Source of the DNA: Tupaia tana
Lineage: Eukaryota; Chordata; Mammalia; Scandentia; Tupaiidae
Assembly: GCA_026018925.1 (NCBI GenBank)
Contig: JAKSZU010000134.1
Span: 124,001 to 188,000, forward strand
DNA length: 64,000 nt
Direction of reading: 5' to 3'
How positions within the stretch are numbered: the first letter of the stretch is position 1; each line of letters starts with the position of its first letter. A program made the translations under genes and the position numbers. This document shows, piece after piece, positions 37,401 to 50,800 of the stretch. Under the pieces are notes generated by a model that saw nothing but the letters and a program-made list of their open reading frames with translations, did not search any database and was not told the DNA's origin.

Positions 37401-40400
37401 CCAGAGAGAAATTCTACCTTTAAAAAAATCGTAAAAAGGAAAAATTACCAAAAATTAAAATGAGGAGACAGGAGCAGAGAGAGACAGAGACCTCAGAGAC
37501 ACAGAGACAGAGACAGAAGGCCAGAGGCGCTCCCTACCACACTAGGTTTGCTTGCTGGAGGCTGAATTCTGAGTAGAAAATCTTCATTTCTCCTGAGCCC
37601 TGAAATATCTAGTTCCCAGTATCCATGTGGAATCTTCTCAGAGAATGGCTCAACTCTCCTGCATGGGAGAAAGGAGCAGAAGGGCTTATTAACAAAACAA
37701 AAGATGGAGCTGAGAGATAGAGAGAAATTCTACCTCTAAAAAAATCGTAAAAAGGAAAAATTACCAAAAAAAAATGAGGAGACAGGAGCAGAGAGAGACA
37801 GAGACCTCAGAAACACAGAGACAGAGATAGAAGGCCAGAGGGGCTCCCTACCACACTAGCTTTGCTTGCTGGAGGCTGAATTATGAGTAGAAAATCTTCA
37901 TTTCTCCTGAGCCCTGAAATATCTAGTTCCCAGAATCCATGTGGAACCTTCTCAGAGAATGGCTCAACTCTCCTGCCTGGGAGAAAGGAGAAGAAGGGCT
38001 TATTAACAAAACAAAAGATGGAGCTGAGAGCCAGAGAGAAATTCTACCTTTAAAAAAATCGTAAAAAGGAAAAATTACCAAAAAGAAAAATGAGGAGACA
38101 GGAGCAGAGAGAGACAGAGACCTCAGAGACACAGAGACAGAGATAGAAGGCCAGAGGGGCTCCCTACCACAGTAGCTTTGCTTGCTGGAGGCTGAATTAT
38201 GAGTAGAAAATCTTCATTTCTCCTGAGCCCTGAAATATCTAGTTCCCAGTATCCATGTGGAACCTTCTCAGAGAATGGCTCAACTCTCCTGCCTGGGAGA
38301 AAGGAGCAGAAGGGCTTATTAACAAAACAAAAGATGGAGCTGAGAGCCAGAGAGAAATTCTACCTTTTAAAAAATCATAAGAAGGAAAAATTACCAAAAA
38401 AATATGAGGAGACAGCAGCAGAGAGAGACAGAGACCTCAGAGGCACAGAGACAGAGATAGAAGGCCAGAGGGGCTCCGTACTACACTAGCTTTGCTTGCT
38501 GGAGACTGAATTATGAGCAGAAAATAATTTTTTCTTAGCCCTGAAATATATAGTTCCCAGTATGCATGTGGAATCTTCTCAGAGAATGGCTCAACTCTCC
38601 TGCCTGGGAGAAAGGAGCAGAAGGGCTTATTAACAAAAAAAAAAGATGGAGCTGAGAGCCAGAGAGAAATTCTACCTTTGAAAAAATTGTAAAAAGGAAA
38701 AATTACCAAAAAAAATGAGGAGACAGGAGCAGAGAGAGACAGAGACCTCAGAGACACAGAGATAGAGATAGAAGGCCAGAGGGGCTCTCTACCACACTAG
38801 CTTTGCTTGCTGGAGGCTGAATTATGAGTAGAAAATCTTCATTTCTCCTGGGCCCTGAAATATCTAGTTCCAAGTATCCATGTGGAATCTTCTCAGAGAA
38901 TGGCTCAACTCTCCTGCCTGGGAGAAAGGAGCAGAAAGGCTTATTAACAAAACAATGGATGGAGCTGAGAGCCAGAGAGAAATTCTACCTTTAAAAATAT
39001 CGTAAAAAGGAAAAATTACCAAAAAAAATGAGGAGACAGGAGCAGAGAGAGACAGAGACCTCAGAGACACAGAGACAGAGATAGAAGGCCAGAGGGGCTC
39101 CCTACCACACTAGTTTTGCTTGGTGGAGGCTGAATTATGAGTAGAAAATCTTCATTTCTCCTGAGCCCTGAAATATCTAGTTTCCACTATCCATGTGGAA
39201 CCTTCTCAGAGAATGGCTCAACTCTCCTGCCTGGGAGAAAGGAGCAGAAGGGCTTATTAACAAAACAAAAGATGGAGCTGAGAGCCAGAGAGAAATTCTA
39301 CCTTTAAAAAAATCGTAAAAAGGAAAAATTACCAAAAAGAAAAATGAGGAGACCCGAGCAGAGAGAGACAGAGACCTCAGAGACACAGAGACAGAGATAG
39401 AAGGCCAGAGGGGCTCCCTACCACACTAGCTTTGCTTGCTGGAGACTGAATTATGAGCAGAAAATCATTTTTCCTGAGCCCTGAAATATCTAGTTCCCAG
39501 TATCCATGTGGAAACTTCTCAGAGAATGGCTCAACTCTCCTGCCTGGGAGAAAGGAGCAGAAGGGCTTATTAACAAAACAAAAGATGGAGCTGAGAGCCA
39601 GAGAGAAATTCTACCTTTAAAAATATCGTAAAAAGGAAAAATTACCAAAAAAAAAATGAGGAGACAGGAGCAGAGAGAGACAGAGACCTCAGAGACACAG
39701 AGACAGAGATAGAAGTCCAGACGGGCTCCCTACCACACTAGTTTTGCTTGGAGGAGGCTGAATTATGAGTAGAAAATCTTCATTTCTCCTGAGCCCTGAA
39801 ATATCTTGTTCCCACTATCCATGTGGAATCTTCTCAGAGAATGGCTCAACTCTCCTGCCTGGGAGAAAGGAGGAGAAGGGCTTATTAACAAAACAAAAGA
39901 TGGAGCTGAGAGCCAGATTGAAATTCTACCTTTAAAAAAATCGTAAAAAGGAAAAATTACCAAAAAGAAAAATGAGGAGACAGGAGCAGAGAGAGACAGA
40001 GACCTCAGAGACACAGAGACAGAGATAGAAGGCCAGAGGGGCTCCCTACCACACTAGCTTTGCTTGCTGGTGCCTTAATTATGAGTAGAAAATCTTCATT
40101 TCTCCTGAGCCCTGAAATATCTAGTTCCCAGTATCCATGTGGAATCTTCTCAGAGAATGGCTCAACTCTCCTGCCTGGGAGAAAGGAGCAAAAGGGCTTA
40201 TTAACAAAACAAAAGATGGAGCTGAGAGCCAGAGAGAAATTCTACCTTTCAAAAAATCGTAAAATGGAAAAATTACCAAAAAAAAAATGAGGAGACAGGA
40301 GCAGAGAGAGACAGAGACCTCGGAGACACAGAGACAGAGACAGAAGGCCAGAGGCGCTCCCTACCACACTAGGTTTGCTTGCTGGAGGCTGAATTCTGAG

Positions 40401-43400
40401 TAGAAAATCTTCATTTCTCCTGAGCCCTGAAATATCTAGTTCCCAGTATCCATGTGGAATCTTCTCAGAGAATGGCTCAACTCTCCTGCATGGGAGAAGG
40501 GAGCAGAAGGGCTTATTAACAAAACAAAAGATGGAGCTGAGAGCCAGAGAGAAATTCTACCTTTAAAAATATCGTAAAAAGGAAAAATTACCAATAAAAA
40601 AATGAGGAGACAGGAGCAGAGAGAGACAGAGATCTCAGAGACACAGAGACAGAGATAGAAGGCCAGAAGGGCTCCCTACCACACTAGCTTTGCTTGCTGG
40701 AGGCTGAATTATGAGTAGAAAATCTTCATTTCTCCTGAGCCCTGAAATATCTAGTTCCCAGTATCCATGTGGAATCCTCTCAGAGAATGACTCAACACTC
40801 CTGCCTGGGAGAAGGGAGCAGAAGGGCTCATTAACAAAACAAAAGATGGAGCTGAGAGCCAGAGAGAAATTCTACCTTTAAAAATATCGTAAAAAGGAAA
40901 AATTACCAATAAAAAAATGAGGAGACAGGAGCAGAGAGAGACAGAGATCTCAGAGACACAGAGACAGAGATAGAAGGCCAGAAGGGCTCCCTACCACACT
41001 AGCTTTGCTTGCTGGAGGCTGAATTATGAGTAGAAAATCTTCATTTCTCCTGAGCCCTGAAATATCTAGTTCCCAGTATCCATGTGGAACCTTCTCAGAG
41101 AATGGCTCAACTCTCCTGCCTGGGAGAAAGGAGCAGAAGGGCTTATTAACAAAAAAAAAGATGGAGCTGAGAGCCAGAGAGAAATTCTACCTTTAAAAAA
41201 ATCATAAGAAGGAAAAATTACCAAAAAAATATGAGGAGACAGCAGCAGAGAGAGACAGAGACCTCAGAGGCACAGAGACAGAGATAGAAGGCCAGAGGGG
41301 CTCCGTACCACACTAGCTTTGCTTGCTGGAGACTGAATTATGAGCAGAAAATAATTTTTTCTGAGCCCTGAAATATCTAGTTCCCAGTATGCATTTGGAA
41401 TCTTCTCAGAGAATGGCTCAAGTCTCCTGCCTGGGAGAAAGGAGCAGAAGGGCTTATTAACAAAAAAAAAAAGATGGAGCTGAGAGCCAGAGAGAAATTC
41501 TACCTTTGAAAAAATTGTAAAAAGGAAAAATTACCAAAAAAAATGAGGAGACAGGAGCAGAGAGAGACAGAGACCTCAGAGACACAGAGACAGAGATAGA
41601 AGGCCAGAGGTGCTCCCTGCCACACTAGCTTTGCTTGCTGGAGGCTGAATTATGAGTAGAAGATCTTCATTTCTCTTGAGCCCTGAAATATCTAGTTCCC
41701 AGTATGCATGTGGAATCTTAGAGAATGGCTCAGCTCTCCTGCCTGGGAGAAAGGAGCAGAAGGGCTTATTAACAAAACAGAAGATGGAGCTGAGAGCCAG
41801 ATAGAAATTCTACCTTTCAAAAAATCGTAAAATGGAAAAATTACCAAAAAAAAAAATGAGGAGACAGGAGCAGAGAGAGACAGAGACCTCAGAGACACAG
41901 AGACAGAGATAGAAGGCAAGGGTGGCTCCCTCCCACACTAGCTTTGCTTGCTGGAGGCTGAATTATGAGTAGAAAATCTTCATTTCTCCTGACCCCTGAA
42001 ATATCTAGTTCCCAGTATCCATGTGGAATCTTCTCAGAGAATGGCTCAACTCTCTTGCCTTGGAGAAAGGAGCAAAAGGGCTTATTAACAAAACAAAAGA
42101 TGAAGCTGAGAGCCAGAGAGAAAGTCTACCTTTAAAAAAATCGTAAAAAGGAATAATTACCAAAAAAAAAATGAGGAGACAGGAGCAGAGAGAGACAGAG
42201 ACCTCAGGGACACAGAGACAGAGATAGAAGGCCAGAGGGGCTCCCTACCACACTAGCTTTGCTTGCTGGAGACTGAATTATGAGCAGAAAATCATTTTTC
42301 CTGAGCCCTGAAATATCTAGTTCCCAGTATCCATGTGGAATCTTCTCAGAGAATGGCTCAACTCTCCTGCCTGGGAGAAAGGAGCAGAAGGGCTTATTAA
42401 CAAAACAAAAGATGGAGCTGAGATCCAGAGAGAAATTCTACCTTTAAAAATATCGTAAAAAGGAAAAATTACCAAAAAAAATGAGGAGACAGGAGCAGAG
42501 AGAGACAGAGACCTCAGAGACACAGAGACAGAGATAGAAGGCCAGAGGGGCTCCCTACCACACTAGTTTTGCTTGGTGGAGCCTGAATTATGAGTAGAAA
42601 ATCTTCATTTCTCCTGAGCCCTGAAATATCTAGTTCCCACTATCCATGTGGACCCTTCTCAGAGAATGGCTCAACTCTCCTGCATGGGAGAAGGGAGCAG
42701 AAGGGCTTATTAACAAAACAAAAGATGGAGCTGAGAGCCAGAGAGAAATTCTACCTTTAAAAATATCGTAAAAAGGAAAAATTACCAATAAAAAAATGAG
42801 GAGACAGGAGCAGAGAGAGACAGAGATCTCAGAGACACAGAGACAGAGATAGAAGGCCAGAAGGGCTCCCTACCACACTAGCTTTGCTTGCTGGAGGATG
42901 AATTATGAGTAGAAAATCTTCATTTCTCCTGAGCCCTGAAATATCTAGTTCCCAGTATCCATGTGGAATCCTCTCAGAGAATGACTCAACACTCCTGCCT
43001 GGGAGAAGGGAGCAGAAGGGCTCATTAACAAAACAAAAGATGGAGCTGAGAGCCAGAGAGAAATTCTACCTTTAAAAATATCGTAAAAAGGAAAAATTAC
43101 CAATAAAAAATGAGGAGACAGGAGCAGAGAGAGACAGAGATCTCAGAGACACAGAGACAGAGATAGAAGGCCAGAAGGGCTCCCTACCATACTAGCTTTG
43201 CTTGCTGGAGGCTGAATTATGAGTAGAAAATCTTCATTTCTCCTGAGCCCTGAAATATCTAGTTCCCAGTATCCATGTGGAACCTTCTCAGAGAATGGCT
43301 CAACTCTCCTGCCTGGGAGAAAGGAGCAGAAGGGCTTATTAACAAAACAAAAGATGGAGCTGAGAGCCAGAGAGAAATTCTACCTTTAAAAAAATCATAA

Positions 43401-44800
43401 GAAGGAAAAATTACCAAAAAAATATGAGGAGACAGCAGCAGAGAGAGACAAGGACCTCAGAGGCACAGAGACAGAGATAGAAGGCCAGAGGGGCTCCGTA
43501 CCACACTAGCTTTGCTTGCTGGAGACTGAATTATGAGCAGAAAATAATTTTTTCTGAGCCCTGAAATATCTAGTTCCCAGTATGCATGTGGAATCTTCTC
43601 AGAGAATGGCTCAACTCTCCTGCCTGGGAGAAAGGAGCAGAAGGGCTTATTAACAAAAAAAAAAGATGGAGCTGAGAGCCAGAGAGAAATTCTACCTTTG
43701 AAAAAATTGTAAAAAGGAAAAATAACCAAAAAAAATGAGGAGACACGAGCAGAGAGAGACAGAGACCTCAGAGACACAGAGATAGAGATAGAAGGCCAGA
43801 GGGGCTCCCTACCACACTAGCTTTGCTTGCTGGAGGCTGAATTATGAGTAGAAAATCTTCATTTCTCCTGGGCCCTGAAATATCTTGTTCCAAGTATCCA
43901 TGTGGAATCTTCTCAGAGAATGGCTCAACTCTCCTGCCTGGGAGAAAGGAGCAGAAAGGCTTATTAACAAAACAATGGATGGAGCTGAGAGCCAGAGAGA
44001 AATTCTACCTTTAAAAAAATCGTGAAAAGGAAAAATTACCAAAAAAATATGAGGAGACAGGAGCAGAGAGATACAGAGACCTCAGAGACACAGAGACAGA
44101 GATAGAAGGCCAGAGGTGCTCCCTGCCACACTAGCTTTGCTTGCTGGAGGCTGAATTATGAGTAGAAGATCTTCATTTCTCTTGAGCCCTGAAATATCTA
44201 GTTCCCATTATGCATGTGGAATCTTAGAGAATGGCTCAGCTCTCCTGCCTGGGAGAAAGGAGCAGAAGGGCTTATTAACAAAACAGAAGATGGAGCTGAG
44301 AGCCAGATAGAAATTCTACCTTTCAAAAAATCGTAAAATGGAAAAATTACCAAAAAAAAAAATGAGGAGACAGGAGCAGAGAGAGACAGAGACCTCAGAG
44401 ACACAGAGACAGAGATAGAAGGCAAGGGTGGCTCCCTCCCACACTAGCTTTGCTTGCTGGAGGCTGAATTATGAGTAGAAAATCTTCATTTCTCCTGACC
44501 CCTGAAATATCTAGTTCCCAGTATCCATGTGGAATCTTCTCAGAGAATGGCTCAACTCTCCTGCCTGGGAGAAAGGAGCAGAAGGGCTTATTAACAAAAC
44601 AAAAGATGGAGCTGAGAGCCAGAGAGAAATTCTACCTTTAAAAAAATCTTAAAAAGAAAAATTACCAAAAAAAAATGAGGAGACAGGAACAGAGAGAGAC
44701 AGAGAACTCAGAGACACAGAGACAGAGATAAAAGGCCAGAGGGGCTCCCTACCACACAATCTTTGCTTGCTGGAGACTGAATTATGAGCAGAAAATCTTC
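37401..44800. repeat. Satellite block with decayed 16-monomer period and 7/8/9-monomer relations
   Basis: The CCACTATCC monomer of the previous unit recurs once more (landmark near 39192, 5033 bp after 34144-type), so the 16-monomer rhythm continues in eroded form. AGAAAATAATTTTTTC monomers lie at 38521, 41348 and 43541 (2827, 2193 and, overall, 5020 bp). CCAATAAA monomers come in pairs at 40591/40906 and 42785/43100 (both 2194 bp). Units with TTGTAAAAAGG or TCATAAGAAGG show the two forms expected from loss of the single CpG. No non-satellite sequence is seen. Confidence 0.8.
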
Positions 44801-47800
44801 ATCTCTCCTGAGCCCTGAAATATCTAGATCCCAGTATCCATGTGGAATCTTCTCAGAGAATAGCTCAACTCTCCTGCCTGGGAGAAAGGAGCAGAAGGGC
44901 TTATTAACAAAACAAAAGATGGAGCTGAGAGCCAGAGAGAAATTCTACCTTTAAAAAAATCGTAAAAAGGAAAAATTACCCAAAAAGAAAATGAGGAGAC
45001 AGGAGCAGATATAAACAGACACCTCAGAGACACAGAGACAGAGATAGAAGGCAAGAGAGGCTCCCTACCACACTAGCTTTGTTTGCTGGTGGCTGAATTA
45101 TGAGTAGAAAATCTGCATTTCTCCTGAGCCCTGAAATATCCAGTTCCCAGTATCCATGTGGAATCTTCTCAGAGAATTGCTCAACTCTCTTGCCTGGAGA
45201 AAGGAGCAAAAGGGCTTATTAACAAAACAAAAGATGGAGCTGAGAGCCAGAGAGAAATTCTACCTTTAAAAAAATCGTAAAAAGGAAAAATTACCAAAAA
45301 AAAAATGAGGAGACAGGAGCAGAGAGAGACAGAGCCCTCAGAGACACAGAGACAGAGATAGAAGGCCGGAGGGGCTCCCTACCACACTAGCTTTGCTTGC
45401 TGGAGGCTGAATTATGAGTAGAAAATCTTCATTTCTCCTCAGCCCTGAAATATCTAGTTCCCAGTATCCATGTGGAATCTTCTCAGAGAATGGCTCAACT
45501 CTCCTGCCTCGGAGAAAGGAGCAGAAGGGCTTATTAACAAAACAAAAGATGGAGCTGAGAGCCAGAGAGAAATTCTACCTTTAAAAAATTCTTAAAAAGA
45601 AAAATTACCAAAATAAATATGAGGAGACAGGAGCAGAGAGAGACAGAGAACTCAGAGACACAGAGACAGAGATAGAAGGCCAGAGGGGCTCTCTACCACA
45701 CTAGCTTTGCTTGCTGGAGACTGAATTATGAGCAGAAAATCTTCATTTCTCCTGAGCCCTGAAATATCTAGTTCCCAGTATCCATGGGGAATCTTCTCAG
45801 AGAATGGCTCAACTCTCCTGCCTGGGAGAAAGGAGCAGAAGGGCTTATTAACAAAACAAAAGATTGAGCTGAGAGCTAGACCGAAATTCTACCTTTAAAA
45901 AAATCGTAAAAAGGAAAAATTACAAAAAAAAAATAAATGAGGAGACAGGAGCAGAGAGAGACAGAGACCTCAGAGACACAGCGACAGAGATAGAAGGCCA
46001 GAGGGGCTCCCGACCACACTAGCTTTGCTTGCTGGAGGCTGAATTATGAGTAGAAAATCTTCATTTCTCCTGAGCCCTGAAATATCTAGTTCCCAGTATC
46101 CATGTGGAATCTTCTCAGAGAATGGCTCAACTCTCCTGCCTGGGAGAAAGGAGCAGAAGGGCTTATTAACAAAACAAAAGATGGAGCTGAGAGCCAGAGA
46201 GAAATTCTACCTTTAAAAAAATCTTAAAAAGAAAAATTACCAAAATAAAAATGCGGAGACAGGAGCAGAGAGAGACAGAGAACTCAGAGACACAGAGACA
46301 GAGATAAAAGGCCAGAGGGGCTCCCTACCACACTAGCTTTGCTTGCTGGAGACTGAATTATGAGCAGAAAATCTTCATTTCTCCTGAGCCCTGAAATATC
46401 TAGTTCCCAGTATCCATGTGGAATCTTCTCAGAGAATGGCTCAACTCTCCTGCCTGGGAGAAAGGAGCAGAAGGGCTTATTAACAAAACAAAAGATGGAG
46501 CTGAGAGCTAGACCGAAATTCTACCTTTAAAAAAATCGTAAAAAGGAAACATTACCAAAAAAAAATGAGGAGACAGGAGCAGAGAGAGACAGAGACCTCA
46601 GCGACACAGAGACAGAGATAGAAGGCCAGAGGGGCTCCCTACCACACTAGCTTTGCTTGCTGGAGGCTGAATTATGAGTAGAAAATCTTCATTTCTCCTG
46701 AGCCCTGAAATATCTAGTTCCGAGTATCCATGTGGAATCTTCTCAGAGAATGGCTCAACTCTCCTGGCTGGGAGAAAGAAGCAGAAGGGCTTATTAACAA
46801 AACAAAAGATGGAGCTGAGAGCTAGATAGAAATTCTACCTTTAAAAAAATCGTAAAAAGGAAAAATTACCAAAAAAATAAATGAGGAGACAGGAGCAGAG
46901 AGAGACAGAGACCTCAGAGACACAGCGACAGAGATAGAAGCCCAGAGGGGCTCCCGACCACACTAGCTTTGCTTGCTGGAGGCTGAATTATGAGTAGAAA
47001 ATCTTCATTTCTCCTGAGCCCTGAAATATCTAGTTCCCAGTATCCATGTGGAATCTTCTCAGAGAATGGCTCAACTCTCCTGCCTGGGAGAAAGGAGCAG
47101 AAGGGCTTATTAACAAAACAAAAGATGGAGCTGAGAGCCAGAGAGAAATTCTACCTTTCAAAAAATCTTAAAAAGAAAAATTACCAAAAAAAATGAGGAG
47201 ACAGGAGCAGAGAGAGACAGAGAACTCAGAGACACAGAGACAGAGATAAAAGGCCAGAGGGGCTCCCTACCACACTAGCTTTGCTTGCTGGAGACTGAAT
47301 TATGAGCATAAAATCTTCATCTCTCCTGAGCCCTGAAATATCTAGTTCCCAGTATCCATGTGGAATGTTCTCAGAGAATGGCTCAACTCTCCTGCCTGGG
47401 AGAAAGGAGCAGAAGGGCTTATTAACAAAACAAAAGATGGAGCTGAGAGCCAGAGAAAAATTCTACCTTTAAAAAAATCGTAAAAATGAAAAATTACCCA
47501 AAAAGAAAATGAGGAGACAGGAGCAGAGATAAACAGAGACCTCAGAGACACAGAGACAGAGATAGAAGGCCAGAGGGGCTACCTACCACACTAGCCTTGC
47601 TTGCTGGAGGCTGAATTATGAGTAAAAATCTTCATTTCTCCTGAGCCCTGAAATATCTAGTTCCCAGTATCCATGTGGAATCTTCTCAGAGAATGGCTCA
47701 ACTCTCCTGCCTGGGAGAAAGAAGCAGAAGGACTTATTAAAAAACAAAAGATGGAGCTGAGAGCTAGAGAGAAATTCTACCTTTAAAAAAATCGTAAAAA

Positions 47801-50800
47801 GGAAAAATTACCAAAAAAATAAATGAGGAGACAGGAGCAGAGAGAGACAGAGACCTCAGAGACACAGAGACAGAGATAGAAGGCCAGAGGGGCTCCCTAC
47901 CACACTAGCTTTGCTTGCTGGAGGTTGAATTATGAGTAGAAAATCTTCATTTCTCCTGAGCCCTGAAATATCTAGTTCCCAGTATCCATGTGGAATCTTC
48001 TCAGAGAATGGCTCAACTCTCCTGCCTGGGAGAAAGGAGCAGAAGGCCTTATTAACAAAACAAAAGATGGAGCTGAGAGCCAGAGAGAAATTCTACCTTT
48101 AAAAAAATCTTAAAAAGGAAAAATTACCAAAAAAAATAAATGAGGAGACAGGAGCAGAGTGAGACAGAGACCTCAGAGACACAGAGACAGAGATAGAAGT
48201 CCAGAGGGGCTCCCTTCCACACTAGCTTTGCTTGCTGGAGGCTGAATTATGAGTAGAAAATCTTCATTTCTCCTGAGCCCTGAAATATCTAGTTCCCAGT
48301 ATCCATGTGGAATCTTCTCAGAGAATGGCTCAACTCTCCTGCCTGGGAGAAAGGAGCAGAAGGGCTTATTAACAAAACAATAGATGGAGCTGAGAGCCAG
48401 AGAGAAATTCTACCTTTAAAAAAACCGTAAAAAGTAAAAATTACCAAAAAAATATGAGGAGACAGGAGCAGAGAGAGACAGAGACCTCAGAGACACAGAG
48501 ACAGAGATAGAAGGCCAGAGGGGCTCCCTACCACACTAGCTTTGCTTGCAGGAGGCTGAATTATGAGTAGAAAACCTTCATTTCTCCTGAGCCCTGAAAT
48601 ATCTAGTTCCCAGTATCCATGTGGAAACTTCTCAGAGAATGGCTCAACTCTCCTGCCTGGGAGAAAGGAGCAGAAGGCCTTATTAACAAAACAAAAGATG
48701 GAGCTGAGAGCCAGAGAGAAATTCTACCTTTAAAAAATCGTATAAAGAAAAATTACCAAAAAAAAATGAGGAGACAGGAGCAGAGAGAGACAGAGAACTC
48801 AGAGACACAGAGACAGAAATAAAAGGCCAGAGGAGCTCCCTACCACACTAGCTTTGCTTGCTGGAGACTCAATTATGAGCAGAAAATCTTCATCTCTCCT
48901 GAGCCCTGAAATATCCAGTTCCCAGTATCCATGTGGAATCTTCTCAGAGAATGGCTCAACTCTCCTGCCTGGGAGAAAGGAGCAGAAGGGCTTATTAACA
49001 AAACAAAAGATGGAGCTGAGAGCCAGAGTGAAATTCTACCTTTAAAAACATCGTAAAAAGGAAAAATTACTAAAAAATAAAATGAGGAGACAGGAGCAGA
49101 GAGAGACAGAGACCTTAGAGACACAGAGACAGAGATAGAAGGCCAGAGGGGCTCCCTACCACACTAGCTTTGCTTGCTGGAGACTGAATTATGAGTAGAA
49201 AATCTTCATTTCTCCTGAGCCCTGAAATATCTAGTTCCCAGTATCCATGTGGAATCTTCTCAGAGAATGGCTCAACTCTCCTGCCTGGGAGAAAGGAGCA
49301 GAAGGGCTTATTAACAAAACAAAAGATGGAGCTGAGAGCCCGAGAGAAATTGTACCTTTAAAAAAATCGTAAAAAGGAAAAATTACCCAAAAAGAAAATG
49401 AGGAGACAGGAGCAGAGATAAACAGAGACCTCAGAAACACAGAGACAGAGATAGAAGGCAAGAGGGGCTCCCTACCACACTAGCTTTGCTTGCTGGAGGC
49501 TGAATTATGAGTAGAAAATCTGCATTTCTCCGGAGCCCTGAAATATCCAGTTCCCAGTATCCATGTGGAATCTTCTCAGAGAATGGCTCAACTCTCTTGC
49601 CTGGGAGAAAGGACCAAAAGGGCTTATTAACAAAACAAATGATGGAGCTGAGAGCCAGAGAGAAATTCTACCTTTAAAAAAATCGTAAAAAGGAAAAATT
49701 ACCAAAAAAATAAATGAGGAGACAGGAGCAGAGAGAGACAGAGACCTCAGAGACACAGAGACAGAGACAGAAGGCCAGAGGCGCTCCCTACCACACTAGG
49801 TTTGCTTGCTGGAGGCTGAATTCTGAGTAGAAAATCTTCATTTCTCCTGAGCCCTAAAATATCTAGTTTCCAGTATCCAAGTGGAATTTTCTCAGAGAAT
49901 GGCTCAACTCTCCTGCCTGGGAGAAAGGAGCAGAAGGGCTTATTAACAAAACAAAAGATGGAGCTGAGAGCTAGAGAGAAATTCTACCTTTAAAAATATC
50001 GTAAAAAGGAAAAATTACCAATAAAAAATGAGGAGACAGGAGCAGAAAGAGACAGAGATCTCAGAGACACAGATACAGAGATAGAAGGCCAGAGGGACTC
50101 CCTAACACAATAGCTTTGCTTGCTGGAGGCTGAATTATGAGTAGAAAATCTTCATTTCTCCTGAGCCGTGAAATATCTAGTTCCCAGTATGCATGTGGAA
50201 TCTTCTCAGAGAATGGCTCAACTCTCCTGCCTGGGAGAAAGGAGCAGAAGGGCTTATTAACAAAACAAAAGATGGAGCTGAGAGCCAGAGAGAAATTCTA
50301 CCTTTAAAAAAATCATAAAAAGGAAAAATTACCAAAAAAAATGAGGAGACTGGAGCAGGGAGAGACAGAGACCTCAGAGACACAGAGACAGAGATAGAAG
50401 GCAAGGGGGGCTCCCTACCACACTAGCTTTGCTTGCTGGAGGCTGAATTATGAGTTGAAAATCTTCATTTCTCCTGAGCCCTGAAATATCTAGTTCCCAG
50501 TATACATGTGGAACCTTCTCAGAGAATGGCTCAACTCTCCTGCCTGGGAGAAAGGAGCAGAAGGGCTTATTAACAAAACAAAAGATGGAGCTGAGAGCCA
50601 GAGAAAAACTCTACCTTTAAAAAAATCGTAAAATGGAAAAATTACCAAAAAAAAAAATGAGGAGACAGGAGCAGAGAGAGACAGAGACCTCAGAGACAGA
50701 GAGACAGAGATAGAAGGACAGAGGGGCTCCCTACCACACTAGCTTTGCTTGCTGGAGGCTGAATTATGAGTAGAAAGTATTCATTTCTCCTGAGCCCTAA

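Noticed and set aside
38437-38757. 106-codon minus-strand frame, repeated at 43457-43777
   Set aside because: Two overlapping satellite units with a local indel that keeps a frame open; the pair is conserved only because the segment was duplicated 5020 bp apart.
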